In this document: in pieces, positions 1 through 8,913 of the stretch | Layout: each line of letters opens with the position of its first letter | Numbering within the stretch: position 1 is the stretch's first letter | From: Aliiglaciecola sp. 3_MG-2023 | GTDB taxonomy: Bacteria > Pseudomonadota > Gammaproteobacteria > Enterobacterales > Alteromonadaceae | Direction: 5' to 3' | DNA length: 64,000 nucleotides | NCBI RefSeq assembly: GCF_030548205.1 | Contig: NZ_JAUORV010000003.1 | Coordinates: forward strand, 186,001 to 250,000 | Translations under genes and position numbers: made by a program | Notes under the pieces: model-generated | The model's input: the letters and a program-made list of their open reading frames with translations, nothing else | What the model was told of the DNA's origin: nothing | Databases searched by the model: none

Positions 1-431
1 GCCATGCCCATAAACAATTTGCGTTTAATTACGCGCTTCATATTAATTTTATAAGTAACTTTTTTCGCTGTAGGTAGTATCTGGCCAGTAAACTTAACTT
101 CGCCAACACCTAATGCGCGACCTTTACCAGGACCGCCACACCAGCCTAAGAAAAATCCGACTAATTGCCACATGGCATCAAGGCCCAAACAACCAGGCAT
201 AACAGGATCACCAGGGAAATGACAATCAAAAAACCAAAGATCAGGAGAAATATCTAATTCAGCCAAAATATAACCTTTGTCATATTTTCCGCCAGTCTCA
301 CTTATCGTTACGATACGATCCATCATCAGCATATTCGGAGCAGGCAACTGACTATTTCCTGGTCCAAAAAGCTCCCCTTGACTACATGCTAATAGATCTT
401 CTCGACTAAAACTTGATTTAAAATTACTCAT
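1..431 (-). CDS. fabA: 3-hydroxydecanoyl-ACP dehydratase/isomerase FabA, 3' end cut by window
   Basis: Cytoplasmic enzyme of type II fatty acid synthesis that dehydrates 3-hydroxydecanoyl-ACP and isomerises trans-2- to cis-3-decenoyl-ACP, the branch point to unsaturated fatty acids. The visible 143 residues are the N-terminal hot-dog fold. The active-site motif [10 protein letters not shown] places the catalytic His at residue 71, and Asp85 follows in GLDAMWQL, matching the FabA His/Asp pair. The ATG ends at 431. The family is about 170 residues long, so some 30 C-terminal residues lie outside the window. The gene is divergent from the small gene at 568, and a palindrome resembling a FabR operator lies just upstream (463-486). 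Identity is secure. Confidence 0.95.
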   Translation of the reverse strand, partial: MSNFKSSFSREDLLACSQGELFGPGNSQLPAPNMLMMDRIVTISETGGKYDKGYILAELDISPDLWFFDCHFPGDPVMPGCLGLDAMWQLVGFFLGWCGGPGKGRALGVGEVKFTGQILPTAKKVTYKINMKRVIKRKLFMGM

Positions 432-462
432 TTAGGCTTCTTCTAGTTTATAAAGTGTCTAA

Positions 463-486
463 TTTAGCGAACACTTGTAAGCTAAA
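463..486. promoter_or_regulatory. Candidate FabR operator upstream of fabA
   Basis: An interrupted palindrome with outer arms TTTAGC and GCTAAA and inner arms ACA and TGT. The core at 466-483, AGCGAACACTTGTAAGCT, resembles the FabR operator of E. coli fabA/fabB (AGCG.ACA..TGT..GCT type). It lies 32-55 bp upstream of the fabA start codon, where a repressor would cover the promoter. The palindrome is seen; FabR binding is inferred by similarity, and fabR itself is not in the window. Confidence 0.5.
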
Positions 487-567
487 CAACTCTGAACAGT
501 GAAATTTTCTCAACAAACTGGTATTTTATAATCATTCTAAGGACAAACTTAATTGAAAACTGATTAA

Positions 568-822
568 ATGCAAAAAAATCTTAAAAAAGTTGCTAATGCT
601 GAAAAACAAAAGCGCTACCGACAGCGCCAAAAAGAATTGGGGCATAAGCAAGTTCGCGGATATGTCAGCAAAGATGCCATGGCTTGTTACGATGACATTC
701 GTGAAAAAACCAATTGGACAGATAATGAAGTGTTGTCTAACGCATTACGCATTACCTACGCGGCTTATAAATGTGGTCAAATTAAATTGTTAAATGAGTG
801 GCTCAAAGATCACAATCGTTAA
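568..822 (+). CDS. Small basic protein, possibly ribbon-helix-helix-like
   Basis: An 84-residue unrecognised protein. The first 30 residues are strongly basic (many Lys, Arg and Gln), followed by a segment with alternating polar and hydrophobic residues (residues 29-36) and two predicted helices (about 38-50 and 53-70). This layout recalls ribbon-helix-helix DNA-binding proteins of plasmid-partition or antitoxin type, but no signature is clear. The ATG at 568 has no strong Shine-Dalgarno sequence. It is divergent from fabA, and its 3' end overlaps the GTG candidate start of the next gene. Coding status is likely from the even amino-acid composition; function is unknown. Confidence 0.6.
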   Translation: MQKNLKKVANAEKQKRYRQRQKELGHKQVRGYVSKDAMACYDDIREKTNWTDNEVLSNALRITYAAYKCGQIKLLNEWLKDHNR

Positions 823-1649
823 TACAAATAATATTTCATATTAATCAACTGATTTTTAAAGCATTTTTAGGTAAACTAGTTTTAGTAATTTATTTAGTAA
901 GAAGATGTACGGGTAGTAAGGGGTTTCGTATTAAAGTTTTTAGGTTTTTTTGTATCAACTTATTAGTTGTCTTGATTACAACTGGGAATGTTGCTTCTAA
1001 GGAGGTTTTGTATTCTTCTGTTTCCCCAGAGTTTCCCAATGGATTGCACGCCCAATACCTAAGGTATTTAGCCGAAAAGCTAAATGCTGATTTGCACATT
1101 ACACCTTTACCTTTTGCCCGTCGTGTTGTTGAACTTAAAAATGGGCACTTAGATTTAATTGTAGGCATTCATCATTATGCTGCGCCGAATGATGATTTCA
1201 TTATCTTAAAACCGAGTTATGAATCCATTCAAAATACCGTGTTTGTGAAACAACAAGATCAATACAGATTAACTTCTTTAGAAACCTTCAAACAATCTAC
1301 TTTTGCCGTTACTACAAGGGGAAACTATTTTCCAGAGTTACGTTTAGAAGAACGTCCTAAGACCGTGAGTGTATCGACTTTGAGACAAAAAATTGGATTG
1401 CTAGAAAAAGGCAGAGTAGACGGGTTTGTCCACTTTGCAGATAGTACCTATAAACTAATAGACGCTTTGCAAACGGAAATAACCATTGTTCCCGCCTTAT
1501 ACCAGCCTGAAGCGCAGCGTAATTATTTTGTTGGCCTGAGTAAATCATCTAAATTCACGGCAAGACAAACAGAAATCGAACAAATTATCATATCAGGTAA
1601 ACGTAACGGCGATTTTAAACATATTAGAGAAGCGTATTATTCCGACTAA
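798..1649 (+). CDS. Periplasmic solute-binding protein, SBP_bac_3 type; start uncertain
   Basis: Amino-acid-type periplasmic binding protein (family 3) or a sensory relative. After a signal peptide it shows the two-lobed pattern, including a segment resembling LNADLHITPLPFARR and a GLLEKGRVDGFV motif where family members have the substrate-dependent R-x-D-G element. The only canonical start in frame is GTG at 798, which would put 44 odd residues before the signal peptide. The signal peptide itself begins IKVFRF, has a hydrophobic core and ends NVAS, and it starts at an ATT codon at 930 preceded by AAGGGG at 918-923 with a 6-nt gap. I therefore think translation starts at 930 on AUU, or that the original ATG was lost. 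Many Alteromonadales proteins of this type stand alone without ABC partners, as here. Confidence 0.75.
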   Translation: MAQRSQSLIQIIFHINQLIFKAFLGKLVLVIYLVRRCTGSKGFRIKVFRFFCINLLVVLITTGNVASKEVLYSSVSPEFPNGLHAQYLRYLAEKLNADLHITPLPFARRVVELKNGHLDLIVGIHHYAAPNDDFIILKPSYESIQNTVFVKQQDQYRLTSLETFKQSTFAVTTRGNYFPELRLEERPKTVSVSTLRQKIGLLEKGRVDGFVHFADSTYKLIDALQTEITIVPALYQPEAQRNYFVGLSKSSKFTARQTEIEQIIISGKRNGDFKHIREAYYSD

Positions 1650-1960
1650 GTAGCTTATACCCAATGGTTGCCTATAATGTAATTTTTACAATTCATGCAT
1701 AACTTCTATAAAATTTTTAATCCGTTATCCATCTTCCTCTTTTAAACATAGTGTTAGCGTAATTGGCTAATTAATTGCTTACTAAAAAACTAACTAATGA
1801 ATGATTAGTTTGGACCTGTAAGTGTAAATAAATGCTATAGGCTCTTTAAAAAGCCATTTATTTCACGGAACTTATATCATCTAGACCACATCAAATGTCT
1901 ATTAGGTTTATGTGCAGTCTCTCAGTGTCCTATTTTAATAACATATAAAAAGGAAGCATT
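1650..1960. other. Intergenic region before acnA
   Basis: 311 bp, AT-rich. A small hairpin with arms AACTAAT (1792-1798) and ATTAGTT (1804-1810) is present but has no T-run after it. No convincing promoter match was found. The acnA ribosome-binding site is AAAAGGAAG just before 1958. Nothing else is recognised. Confidence 0.5.
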
Positions 1961-4690
1961 ATGGATTTATCTTCAAAGTATCAATCTACTCTTTCTGTCG
2001 ATGGTCAAGATTACCTATTTTACGATATTAATAAGGCAGGCTCTCCCGAAAGTCTGCAACGACTGCCGTTAACCGCTAAGCTACTTCTTGAGAATCTGCT
2101 ACGTCATCATAAAGATGATTTCGTGCAAGATGGAGACATTGATGCTTTGATCAATTGGGACAATAACGCCGCGTCGTCTACAGAAATCGCTTTTGTTCCT
2201 TCTCGAGTTATTTTACAAGACTTCACTGGAGTTCCCGCTGTAGTCGACTTAGCCGCAATGCGAGATGCAATGAATGATTTAGGTGGTGATCCGACTAAAA
2301 TCAATCCCCTAAAACCTGTAGATTTAGTGATCGATCATTCCATTATGGTGGATGAATTTGGCAGTAAAGATGCGTTCAAACACAATACGGCTATTGAAGT
2401 AAAAAGGAACAAAGAACGTTATCAATTTTTAAAGTGGGGTCAAAAAGCCTTTAACAACTTTAAAGTTGTGCCGCCAGGAAAAGGCATAGTGCACCAAGTG
2501 AATTTAGAATACTTGGCTCGCGTTACGTTTGCCGAAGACAGCGATCCTGCTCAAGAGAACTGCAAGGTTTTATTTCCAGACACCTTAGTGGGGACTGATT
2601 CTCACACTACTATGATAAATGGCCTTGGTGTGATGGGTTGGGGCGTAGGCGGTATTGAAGCCGAAGCCGCTATGTTAGGACAACCGGTCACCATGCTAAT
2701 TCCTGAAGTCGTTGCAATGGAGCTGACAGGTAAACTTGCTCCCGGGGTGACAGCAACGGATATGGTGTTAGCCGTCACACAACAATTGCGCGAATTTGGT
2801 GTAGTAGGTAAATTTGTTGAGTTTATTGGTGAAGGTATTAAACACTTATCCGTGGCGGATAGAGCCACTATTGCCAATATGTCACCAGAATATGGGGCAA
2901 CCTGCGGCTTGTTCCCAATTGATGAACAAACTATTACCTATTTGCGTTTAACCGGTCGAAGCGAAGAACAAATAGAATACATTACTCAATACAACAAAGC
3001 ACAAAATATGTGGGGCTCAGAAAGTCTAAACAAAGCCCAATACCATGCCAAGCTGCACTTGGATTTGGCAAGTATAGTGCCTTCCATTGCCGGTCCTAAA
3101 AGACCTCAAGATCGCATTGCCCTAGACGATGCAGCAAGCAGTTTTAAAAAGTGGGTGTCCGATCAATCAGATCTCAAATTGGCCCCCGAGGATACAACAG
3201 AAGGTCGCTATGAAAATGAGGGTGGGCAAGGGCAAGAGCCCATTAGTAAAAAAATAGAATGTCACTATAATGGCGAAACCTTTCATGTTGAAGATGGTGC
3301 CATTGTCATTGCAGCGATAACAAGTTGTACAAACACCTCAAACCCTTCGGTATTAGTTGCTGCAGGATTACTGGCTAAAAATGCTAACCGCTTGGGACTA
3401 AAGGTACACCCATGGGTTAAAACAAGCTTTGCACCAGGCTCACAAGTGGTTACCGAGTACTTAAATGAAGCGAACTTAACAGATGAACTTAACCTATTAG
3501 GGTTTAACCTTGTTGGCTACGGTTGCACAACCTGTATTGGTAATTCTGGGCCTCTTCCAGATCCCATATCTGACGCTATCACTACTGGAGATTTAACAGT
3601 TTCTTCCGTGCTTTCAGGGAACCGTAACTTTGAAGGACGCATTCACCCTGAAGTGAAAACGAATTACCTAGCTTCACCTCCCTTAGTCGTCGCTTATGCT
3701 CTGGCCGGTAACATGAATATTGATTTAACCACTGATCCTTTAGGTACAAGTAAAGAAGGTAAGCCCGTTTATTTAAGGGATATATGGCCTAGTAACGAAG
3801 AAATACACACCATGGTTGAAAAAGTCGTCAACAAAAACATGTTTAGTGAAAAGTACGGCTCAATTTATGAAGGTGGTCAAATTTGGGATGACCTAGAAGC
3901 CGTTGACTCGGATATTTATGACTGGCCTGATTCTACCTATGTAAAGCGTCCGCCATTTTTTGAGAAAATGACCGCTACCCCCAGTGAAATCAAACCTATT
4001 GAAGATGCAAAATGCTTACTTAAGCTAGGTGATAGTGTGACTACTGATCACATCTCACCAGCAGGGACCATCGGATTAGAAACACCGGCTGCCAAGTATT
4101 TACAACAACAAGGGGTAGATAAAACAAGTTTTAATTCCTACGGCTCAAGACGCGGAAACCACGAAGTCATGATGCGAGGTACTTTCGCAAATGTACGATT
4201 GAAAAATCAACTTGCTCCCGGGACGGAAGGAGGTTGGACTCGTTTGCAACCCGAATCAGATGAAATGTCTGTTTTTGAAGCTTCCGAAACGTATAAAAAC
4301 AGACAGACCCCAACCATTGTTATTGCAGGTAAGGAATATGGTACTGGAAGCTCAAGAGATTGGGCTGCAAAAGGACCATTAATGTTAGGCATAAAAGCGG
4401 TTATTGCTCAAAGTTATGAAAGAATACATCGTTCTAATTTGATAGGAATGGGAATATTACCCTTGCAATTCAAATCAGGTCAAAGTGCTCAAACCTATAA
4501 ATTAGATGGTACTGAAACCTTTAGTATTGACGCCATTACCGCAGACCAAAAAAGCGTTGTTGTTAATGTAAGGCGTTCTAATGAGCAACCCTTTAGCTTT
4601 GATGCCGATATACGTATTGATACGCCGAATGAATTTGAATACTTCAAACATGGCGGTATTTTGCAGTTTGTCATCAGAAAACTACTTTAA
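1961..4690 (+). CDS. acnA: Aconitate hydratase A
   Basis: TCA-cycle aconitase interconverting citrate and isocitrate with a 4Fe-4S cluster, cytoplasmic. At 909 residues it is slightly longer than E. coli AcnA (891). The cluster cysteines are Cys456 (in TSCTNTSNPSVL), Cys522 and Cys525 (in GCTTCIGNSG), with the same 66- and 3-residue spacing as in AcnA. The C-terminal swivel domain has DSVTTDHISPAG, SRRGNHEVM and the substrate-binding GKEYGTGSSRDWAAKG loop. The ATG at 1961 follows a good AAAAGGAAG site. It is monocistronic by position, with long spacers on both sides. AcnA rather than the unrelated-order AcnB is clear from the domain order. Confidence 0.96.
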   Translation: MDLSSKYQSTLSVDGQDYLFYDINKAGSPESLQRLPLTAKLLLENLLRHHKDDFVQDGDIDALINWDNNAASSTEIAFVPSRVILQDFTGVPAVVDLAAMRDAMNDLGGDPTKINPLKPVDLVIDHSIMVDEFGSKDAFKHNTAIEVKRNKERYQFLKWGQKAFNNFKVVPPGKGIVHQVNLEYLARVTFAEDSDPAQENCKVLFPDTLVGTDSHTTMINGLGVMGWGVGGIEAEAAMLGQPVTMLIPEVVAMELTGKLAPGVTATDMVLAVTQQLREFGVVGKFVEFIGEGIKHLSVADRATIANMSPEYGATCGLFPIDEQTITYLRLTGRSEEQIEYITQYNKAQNMWGSESLNKAQYHAKLHLDLASIVPSIAGPKRPQDRIALDDAASSFKKWVSDQSDLKLAPEDTTEGRYENEGGQGQEPISKKIECHYNGETFHVEDGAIVIAAITSCTNTSNPSVLVAAGLLAKNANRLGLKVHPWVKTSFAPGSQVVTEYLNEANLTDELNLLGFNLVGYGCTTCIGNSGPLPDPISDAITTGDLTVSSVLSGNRNFEGRIHPEVKTNYLASPPLVVAYALAGNMNIDLTTDPLGTSKEGKPVYLRDIWPSNEEIHTMVEKVVNKNMFSEKYGSIYEGGQIWDDLEAVDSDIYDWPDSTYVKRPPFFEKMTATPSEIKPIEDAKCLLKLGDSVTTDHISPAGTIGLETPAAKYLQQQGVDKTSFNSYGSRRGNHEVMMRGTFANVRLKNQLAPGTEGGWTRLQPESDEMSVFEASETYKNRQTPTIVIAGKEYGTGSSRDWAAKGPLMLGIKAVIAQSYERIHRSNLIGMGILPLQFKSGQSAQTYKLDGTETFSIDAITADQKSVVVNVRRSNEQPFSFDADIRIDTPNEFEYFKHGGILQFVIRKLL

Positions 4691-5301
4691 CATCAACAAG
4701 GTTTAGCAGCGTCAACATGTAAGGTATTAATGGGGTCAGGTCCGATACAAATAAGCATTTCCTTCGGTAAATCAGCAACACTGACCTCATTTTTCCTATG
4801 CATAGTTGTTACGCGTAACTCTTGAAGAGCCTATTAATAAAGAGGTGCAGCGAAACACGACAAGAAATAAATGCAGTCAGTAGCTGTTTAGATTAAAACT
4901 ATTTCAGTGCTCCATTTCCCATCAATCAAGCATATGATTCTAACCTAATTTGCTCATTGATTCGCGCTGCTGCTTGCAATGCTATGTAAGTGGGGGATAA
5001 GCATAAAGAATACTTTATTAGCATAGGGAAATACCTTTCCAATTGACGTAATCAACATCGTCAAACAGTATTGATTACCATTAATCAACTGTTCTCAACT
5101 AATTACCTTTGAGTTATTTTATTACCAATCAGTGAATTCAATTCTACTTTTTGTACATTTAAACCAATAATCAAAGGGTTAACTGTCATCTAAGCTTCAT
5201 CTAAATAACACACTTCAATAACTCATTTGCAATAAAGCACAAATATAGTAGCCGCGATTTTTAACTCAATAAACCACTATAACGATAAAAGGAAGTGTAA
5301 G
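4691..5301. other. Intergenic region acnA - metallophosphoesterase
   Basis: 611 bp. It contains the REP-like inverted repeat at 4729-4791 and otherwise AT-rich sequence with frequent stops in all frames. The downstream gene starts at GTG 5302, preceded by AAAGGAAG at 5288-5295. No other gene is seen. Confidence 0.5.
4729..4791. repeat. REP-like inverted repeat remnant
   Basis: The arms AATGGGGTCAG (4729-4739) and CTGACCTCATT (4781-4791) pair over 11 bp with one G-U wobble around a 41-nt loop. The GGGGTCAG head is typical of the REP-like sequences associated with RAYT (Y1) transposases in gammaproteobacteria. A short T-run follows, so it may also end the acnA transcript. There is only one copy in the window and no RAYT gene nearby, so the assignment is tentative. 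Confidence 0.35.
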
Positions 5302-7332
5302 GTGATACGAATTAATCAGTTTATAAAAACAGGGACCTGCTTAGCGTTAGTTTTAGCTTTGTCAGCCTGTGAAGATGAGAAGACAGTAGTAGAAGTTGTT
5401 GAAGTAGAAGTGCCCGTCATTGTTGAGGTTCCCGTTGAAGAGCCTGAGCCAGAACCCATCGTAAAATCGACAAATCAATTCAAAATCGGTTTACTGCCTG
5501 ATACTCAAGGGGGCTCTGATAGCGAAGGACAAGCCCATGTATCAATGCACCCAATGTCTGAATTACTCAAACATCAAGCAGCTGCTGATGTTGACATGGT
5601 TATCGCAGTAGGTGACTTAACCGACGGCGGCAGTGATATTGAGTTTGCCGAATGGCGATCAGTCGCCGACTCGTACTCTCAACAAGGGATTGAGTTTTTA
5701 CCCTTAATGGGAAATCACGAGACCAGTTATGCCTATACGTATAACTGGATAAATAATATGAAGCATTTTATTCCAGAAGATGCCACTCATATGCCCAGTT
5801 ATGAGTGGGTAAATTACTATGTAGTGCGTGAAAACGTGCTCATATTTGCTCTAGCATATTATAATTTACCGATAGCGTTTGACTGGATAAAAGAAACGGT
5901 TTTAGCCAACGAGGATAAGGTTGATCATATAGTGGTTGCCAGCCATGACGGTTTGGTTGGGGCCAAATACGGTCAAACTATCGAACAAATTGTTGATGGT
6001 ACTAAAGATGATGATTGGGTTTACGACGTGCAACCGAAAATAAGAGACTTTTTCTCTGAATATGACGTGATATATGTACAAGGTCACGAGCATCAATACC
6101 AACGTTCGTTAATAACCGCAAAAACAACATTAACTACTTATCCATCTAGCTCAACACCAACTGGTGGTAACTATCGCATGGACATGTATACACAAATCAT
6201 GACAGGCAATGCATCTTACAAAGGATATGAGTTCCGCTTTGGAGAACGTGATTTAGTTCAAATGATCGTTTCTCAGAAAAACCAAACCAATGCATCTGCT
6301 GAGGATAGCGGTTTTGATGTCAATTCTTCCATATTGACCTTCGAAAATGATCGTGTTGATTACCAATCCTATTTTGCCACTCACAATGCAACGTCTAATG
6401 ATGCAGACCAAGCATTTACAGCTGAATGGAAACTCATGGATCAATTTTCACGCACCACTAACCGTTGTGAAATGATTGTTTATCCTAATGCAATTCACGA
6501 AGAAACTCGCCCGGTAATGGTTTTACAACCTAACTACATCAGCAATGAGTGTTATGCCGAAGATGGCTCATATGCCCGCTTAGCAGGAGGCACAAATGAT
6601 ACGTTTAATCGCACAGACACCCGCACTCGTGATATGAGTTTCACACCAGGTTTTACCCGTTCTGAAAGCTTAAATGATTTGGTTCGCCTTGCTTATCAAT
6701 GGTTATTCCAAGTCCATGAACGATGGTCTCCAAATTTAAATGCGGCCTATCGTGTAGTGCCTGATTACGATAATGACGAAATGATCATTCCTGAAACCAC
6801 TATAGACTTAAAAGAACACGTAACATTAAGTTGGACAGCAGCGACAGACGAAACCAGTTCAGATATTTTAATTATTAGTGGCACACAAAACCAAACCGGC
6901 ATGTATCAAGATGATTATGGTCTTGAAAAAGACATCGAAGTTGATGCTGGACTTGCGTACTCGTTATCTGGCCCAGATTTAGGTAGTTTAGAAGAAGGCG
7001 AGGGTAAACCTGCTGTTTCTTTACCCGCAACAGCAACAAAGTCTTGGGATATTAGTGATGCTGTCTCTGATCAATATGCCGTAGAGTTCGTGGTACCAGA
7101 ATCCATCGATGTTACGACAGTACAACTTGCAAGCAAATCCGATGCATGGGCGGCTATTGCACCTGCGGCGTGTGTTATTGAAGGAGGCTGGGACGATACC
7201 TTTTTAACCACACCGCCAACTCGTGAGACGGAATGTAGCGATTATCCATTAGTTGGGTTTGATGCTGATTTGGGGAATCTTTGGTGGGTTGTTTTAAACT
7301 CTGATGCAGAAATCGCATTAATTGCAAAATAA
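5302..7332 (+). CDS. Calcineurin-like metallophosphoesterase lipoprotein
   Basis: Predicted surface or periplasmic lipoprotein phosphoesterase, 676 residues. The signal peptide ends in a lipobox LSAC with the lipidated Cys at 23. Residues 29-52 are a low-complexity spacer of Val/Glu/Pro (EVEVPV repeats). The metal-binding set of the calcineurin fold is complete: Asp67 (LLPDTQGG), Asp105 (VGDLTDGG), Asn138-His139 (GNHE), His215 (SHDG) and His262/His264 (GHEH). The C-terminal half is probably a beta-rich domain of unknown role with several Cys. The GTG start at 5302 fits the ribosome-binding site and signal peptide. The substrate could be a phosphomonoester, diester or nucleotide; the sequence does not decide. 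It ends at a strong bidirectional terminator. Confidence 0.85.
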   Translation: MIRINQFIKTGTCLALVLALSACEDEKTVVEVVEVEVPVIVEVPVEEPEPEPIVKSTNQFKIGLLPDTQGGSDSEGQAHVSMHPMSELLKHQAAADVDMVIAVGDLTDGGSDIEFAEWRSVADSYSQQGIEFLPLMGNHETSYAYTYNWINNMKHFIPEDATHMPSYEWVNYYVVRENVLIFALAYYNLPIAFDWIKETVLANEDKVDHIVVASHDGLVGAKYGQTIEQIVDGTKDDDWVYDVQPKIRDFFSEYDVIYVQGHEHQYQRSLITAKTTLTTYPSSSTPTGGNYRMDMYTQIMTGNASYKGYEFRFGERDLVQMIVSQKNQTNASAEDSGFDVNSSILTFENDRVDYQSYFATHNATSNDADQAFTAEWKLMDQFSRTTNRCEMIVYPNAIHEETRPVMVLQPNYISNECYAEDGSYARLAGGTNDTFNRTDTRTRDMSFTPGFTRSESLNDLVRLAYQWLFQVHERWSPNLNAAYRVVPDYDNDEMIIPETTIDLKEHVTLSWTAATDETSSDILIISGTQNQTGMYQDDYGLEKDIEVDAGLAYSLSGPDLGSLEEGEGKPAVSLPATATKSWDISDAVSDQYAVEFVVPESIDVTTVQLASKSDAWAAIAPAACVIEGGWDDTFLTTPPTRETECSDYPLVGFDADLGNLWWVVLNSDAEIALIAK

Positions 7333-7366
7333 AACCAACTCTATATCGAGTGACCTAATAATAAAA

Positions 7367-7398
7367 AGCCAGCCTCTTCTTTTGAGGCTGGCTTTTTT
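7367..7398. terminator. Bidirectional intrinsic terminator
   Basis: A perfect 10-bp stem, AGCCAGCCTC (7367-7376) with GAGGCTGGCT (7384-7393), is flanked by A's on the left and T's on the right. It serves both the phosphoesterase gene (+) and cbpM (-), which converge here. Confidence 0.9.
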
Positions 7399-7414
7399 AT
7401 ACAGTTGCTTGTCA

Positions 7415-7714
7415 CTAAAGCAGTCTATCTAGTCTAGCCTTTAGCTGGCTATTTTCTTTTTTGAGTTGCTCTTTTTGCCGCATTAAATCAATGACCATAG
7501 CCGTCGCGACCCAATCAATTTGCAATTGCTGATTCAATCTAACTGCTTTTTTGATCCAATGGGCACTGTCTAAATCAAAAACCCATTCCGAGACAGCATT
7601 ACCATCAACGGGATCAACTATGCCGTATTCAACCACCGCATATACTGAATCTTGGGTAATTTCTTCGTATTGGCATAGCTCCTGAATTGTGAGGTGAAGT
7701 GTAATTTCTGACAT
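7415..7714 (-). CDS. cbpM: Chaperone modulator CbpM
   Basis: A 99-residue MerR-HTH-like modulator that binds the J-domain of CbpA and inhibits both its co-chaperone and DNA-binding activities. The sequence has the CbpM pattern: a LTIQELCQYEEIT-like start, GIVDP..GN, an AHWIKKAVRLNQQLQIDWVATAM-type core and a C-terminal Lys/Leu coiled coil (about residues 75-99). Its start codon lies one base after the cbpA stop, so the two are translated from one message in fixed proportion. It ends just before the bidirectional terminator at 7367-7398. Confidence 0.88.
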   Translation of the reverse strand: MSEITLHLTIQELCQYEEITQDSVYAVVEYGIVDPVDGNAVSEWVFDLDSAHWIKKAVRLNQQLQIDWVATAMVIDLMRQKEQLKKENSQLKARLDRLL

Positions 7715-7715
7715 C

Positions 7716-8663
7716 TTACTTGCTCCATTCTGCTCTGGGATTAAAATTAGCTTCGTCTGCCAATTGTGACCATAACTTTTCTGTTTCAGCCGTCGTTTTA
7801 TTAGGAATATCTATTTTAATGACAACTAATAAGTCACCCTGATTACCTTTGTGTTTTAAGCCTTTACCTTTCACTCGCAATTTTTGACCTGAATGACTAT
7901 TAGGCGGGATATTTAGGCTAATTTTACCGTATAAAGTAGGTACTTCTAGCTTAGTACCAAGGGCCGCTTCCCACGGTGCTAAAGGTAAGGTAAGTAACAA
8001 ATTATTACCTTGTACATCAAATAGAGGGTGGGGGATTAAACGGATGTGCAAATATAAGTCGCCGTTTAAAGAGCTTTCACTACCTGGTACACCTTGACCT
8101 TTTACTCTAATTCGCTCGCCATCACTCGTCCCTTCTGGAATTTTCACTTCCAATGACTTTTTAAGTTGCTCTACTTTGTTCCCCGTCAAAGCTGGAACAC
8201 TATATTCCACGCGTTTGACGATGCCTTTAATCGATTCTTCTAAAAATAAAGGCACTTCCAATTCGACATCTTGACCTTTATACAAGTCAGATTCAGTTTG
8301 ATGTGATTGTTGATGATGTCGGCTTCCACCCCCAAACACTGAATTAAAGAAATCCGAAAAGTCGGCACTTGCAGAACCACGAGCATGAGTATATCCATCA
8401 CTAGATTGCCACCCTGGAGGAACATCAAAGCCTTGCTCATTTTGACCTCCATAACGCTTCAATTGATCATACTCAGCCCGTTTATTTTCGTCTTTTAGCA
8501 CTTCATAGGCTTCAGCCACTTCACGAAACTTTTCTTCTGCATCAGGTGCAGCATTCATGTCTGGATGGAGTTTAAGGGCAAGTTTACGATAGGCTTTTTT
8601 AATTTGCTTTAGATCGGCGTCATCTTCAACACCCAAAACTTGATAGTAGTCTTTAAATTCCAT
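7716..8663 (-). CDS. cbpA: Curved DNA-binding protein CbpA (DnaJ-type co-chaperone)
   Basis: A class II Hsp40 that stimulates DnaK and also binds curved DNA in the nucleoid. It has 315 residues. The J-domain (about 1-70) carries the HPD motif at residues 33-35. A Gly/Ser-rich linker with FFNSVFGG follows (about 75-115), and then two C-terminal beta-barrel substrate-binding domains. There is no zinc-finger CxxCxGxG module, which separates it from DnaJ. It is first gene of a cbpA-cbpM operon, and is divergent from gldA across a 250-bp spacer holding an FNR box. The ATG ends at 8663 with GGAAG upstream on the minus strand. Confidence 0.93.
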   Translation of the reverse strand: MEFKDYYQVLGVEDDADLKQIKKAYRKLALKLHPDMNAAPDAEEKFREVAEAYEVLKDENKRAEYDQLKRYGGQNEQGFDVPPGWQSSDGYTHARGSASADFSDFFNSVFGGGSRHHQQSHQTESDLYKGQDVELEVPLFLEESIKGIVKRVEYSVPALTGNKVEQLKKSLEVKIPEGTSDGERIRVKGQGVPGSESSLNGDLYLHIRLIPHPLFDVQGNNLLLTLPLAPWEAALGTKLEVPTLYGKISLNIPPNSHSGQKLRVKGKGLKHKGNQGDLLVVIKIDIPNKTTAETEKLWSQLADEANFNPRAEWSK

Positions 8664-8837
8664 ACAAGTTCCTTCCTCGATAGTTTGTAGGTTTTATTAA
8701 TGGGTAGGCAATTAGCGTTTTCATCCGTAATCAAATAGCTTCTCTCTATCAGACAAACAGAAAGAGCCCATTAGTGCTCTTTTATCAAGCCTAAACAATT
8801 ACTAATAATAGTTTGAACCCCTGATAAACAAAAGTTG

Positions 8838-8851
8838 TTGATGTAGATCAA
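8838..8851. promoter_or_regulatory. Perfect FNR box upstream of gldA
   Basis: TTGAT-GTAG-ATCAA matches the full FNR half-site consensus. The centre at 8844.5 is about 41 bp before a plausible start near 8886, and a weak -10 (TAAATT, 8873-8878) sits in between. This is the arrangement of a class II FNR-activated promoter reading towards gldA. It is 187 bp from cbpA, which it is less likely to control. Confidence 0.75.
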
Positions 8852-8913
8852 CGTAAAACCCGTCTAATGGGGTAAATTAATAATCATCTTCGCACTAAAA
8901 TAAGGCCACTAAA

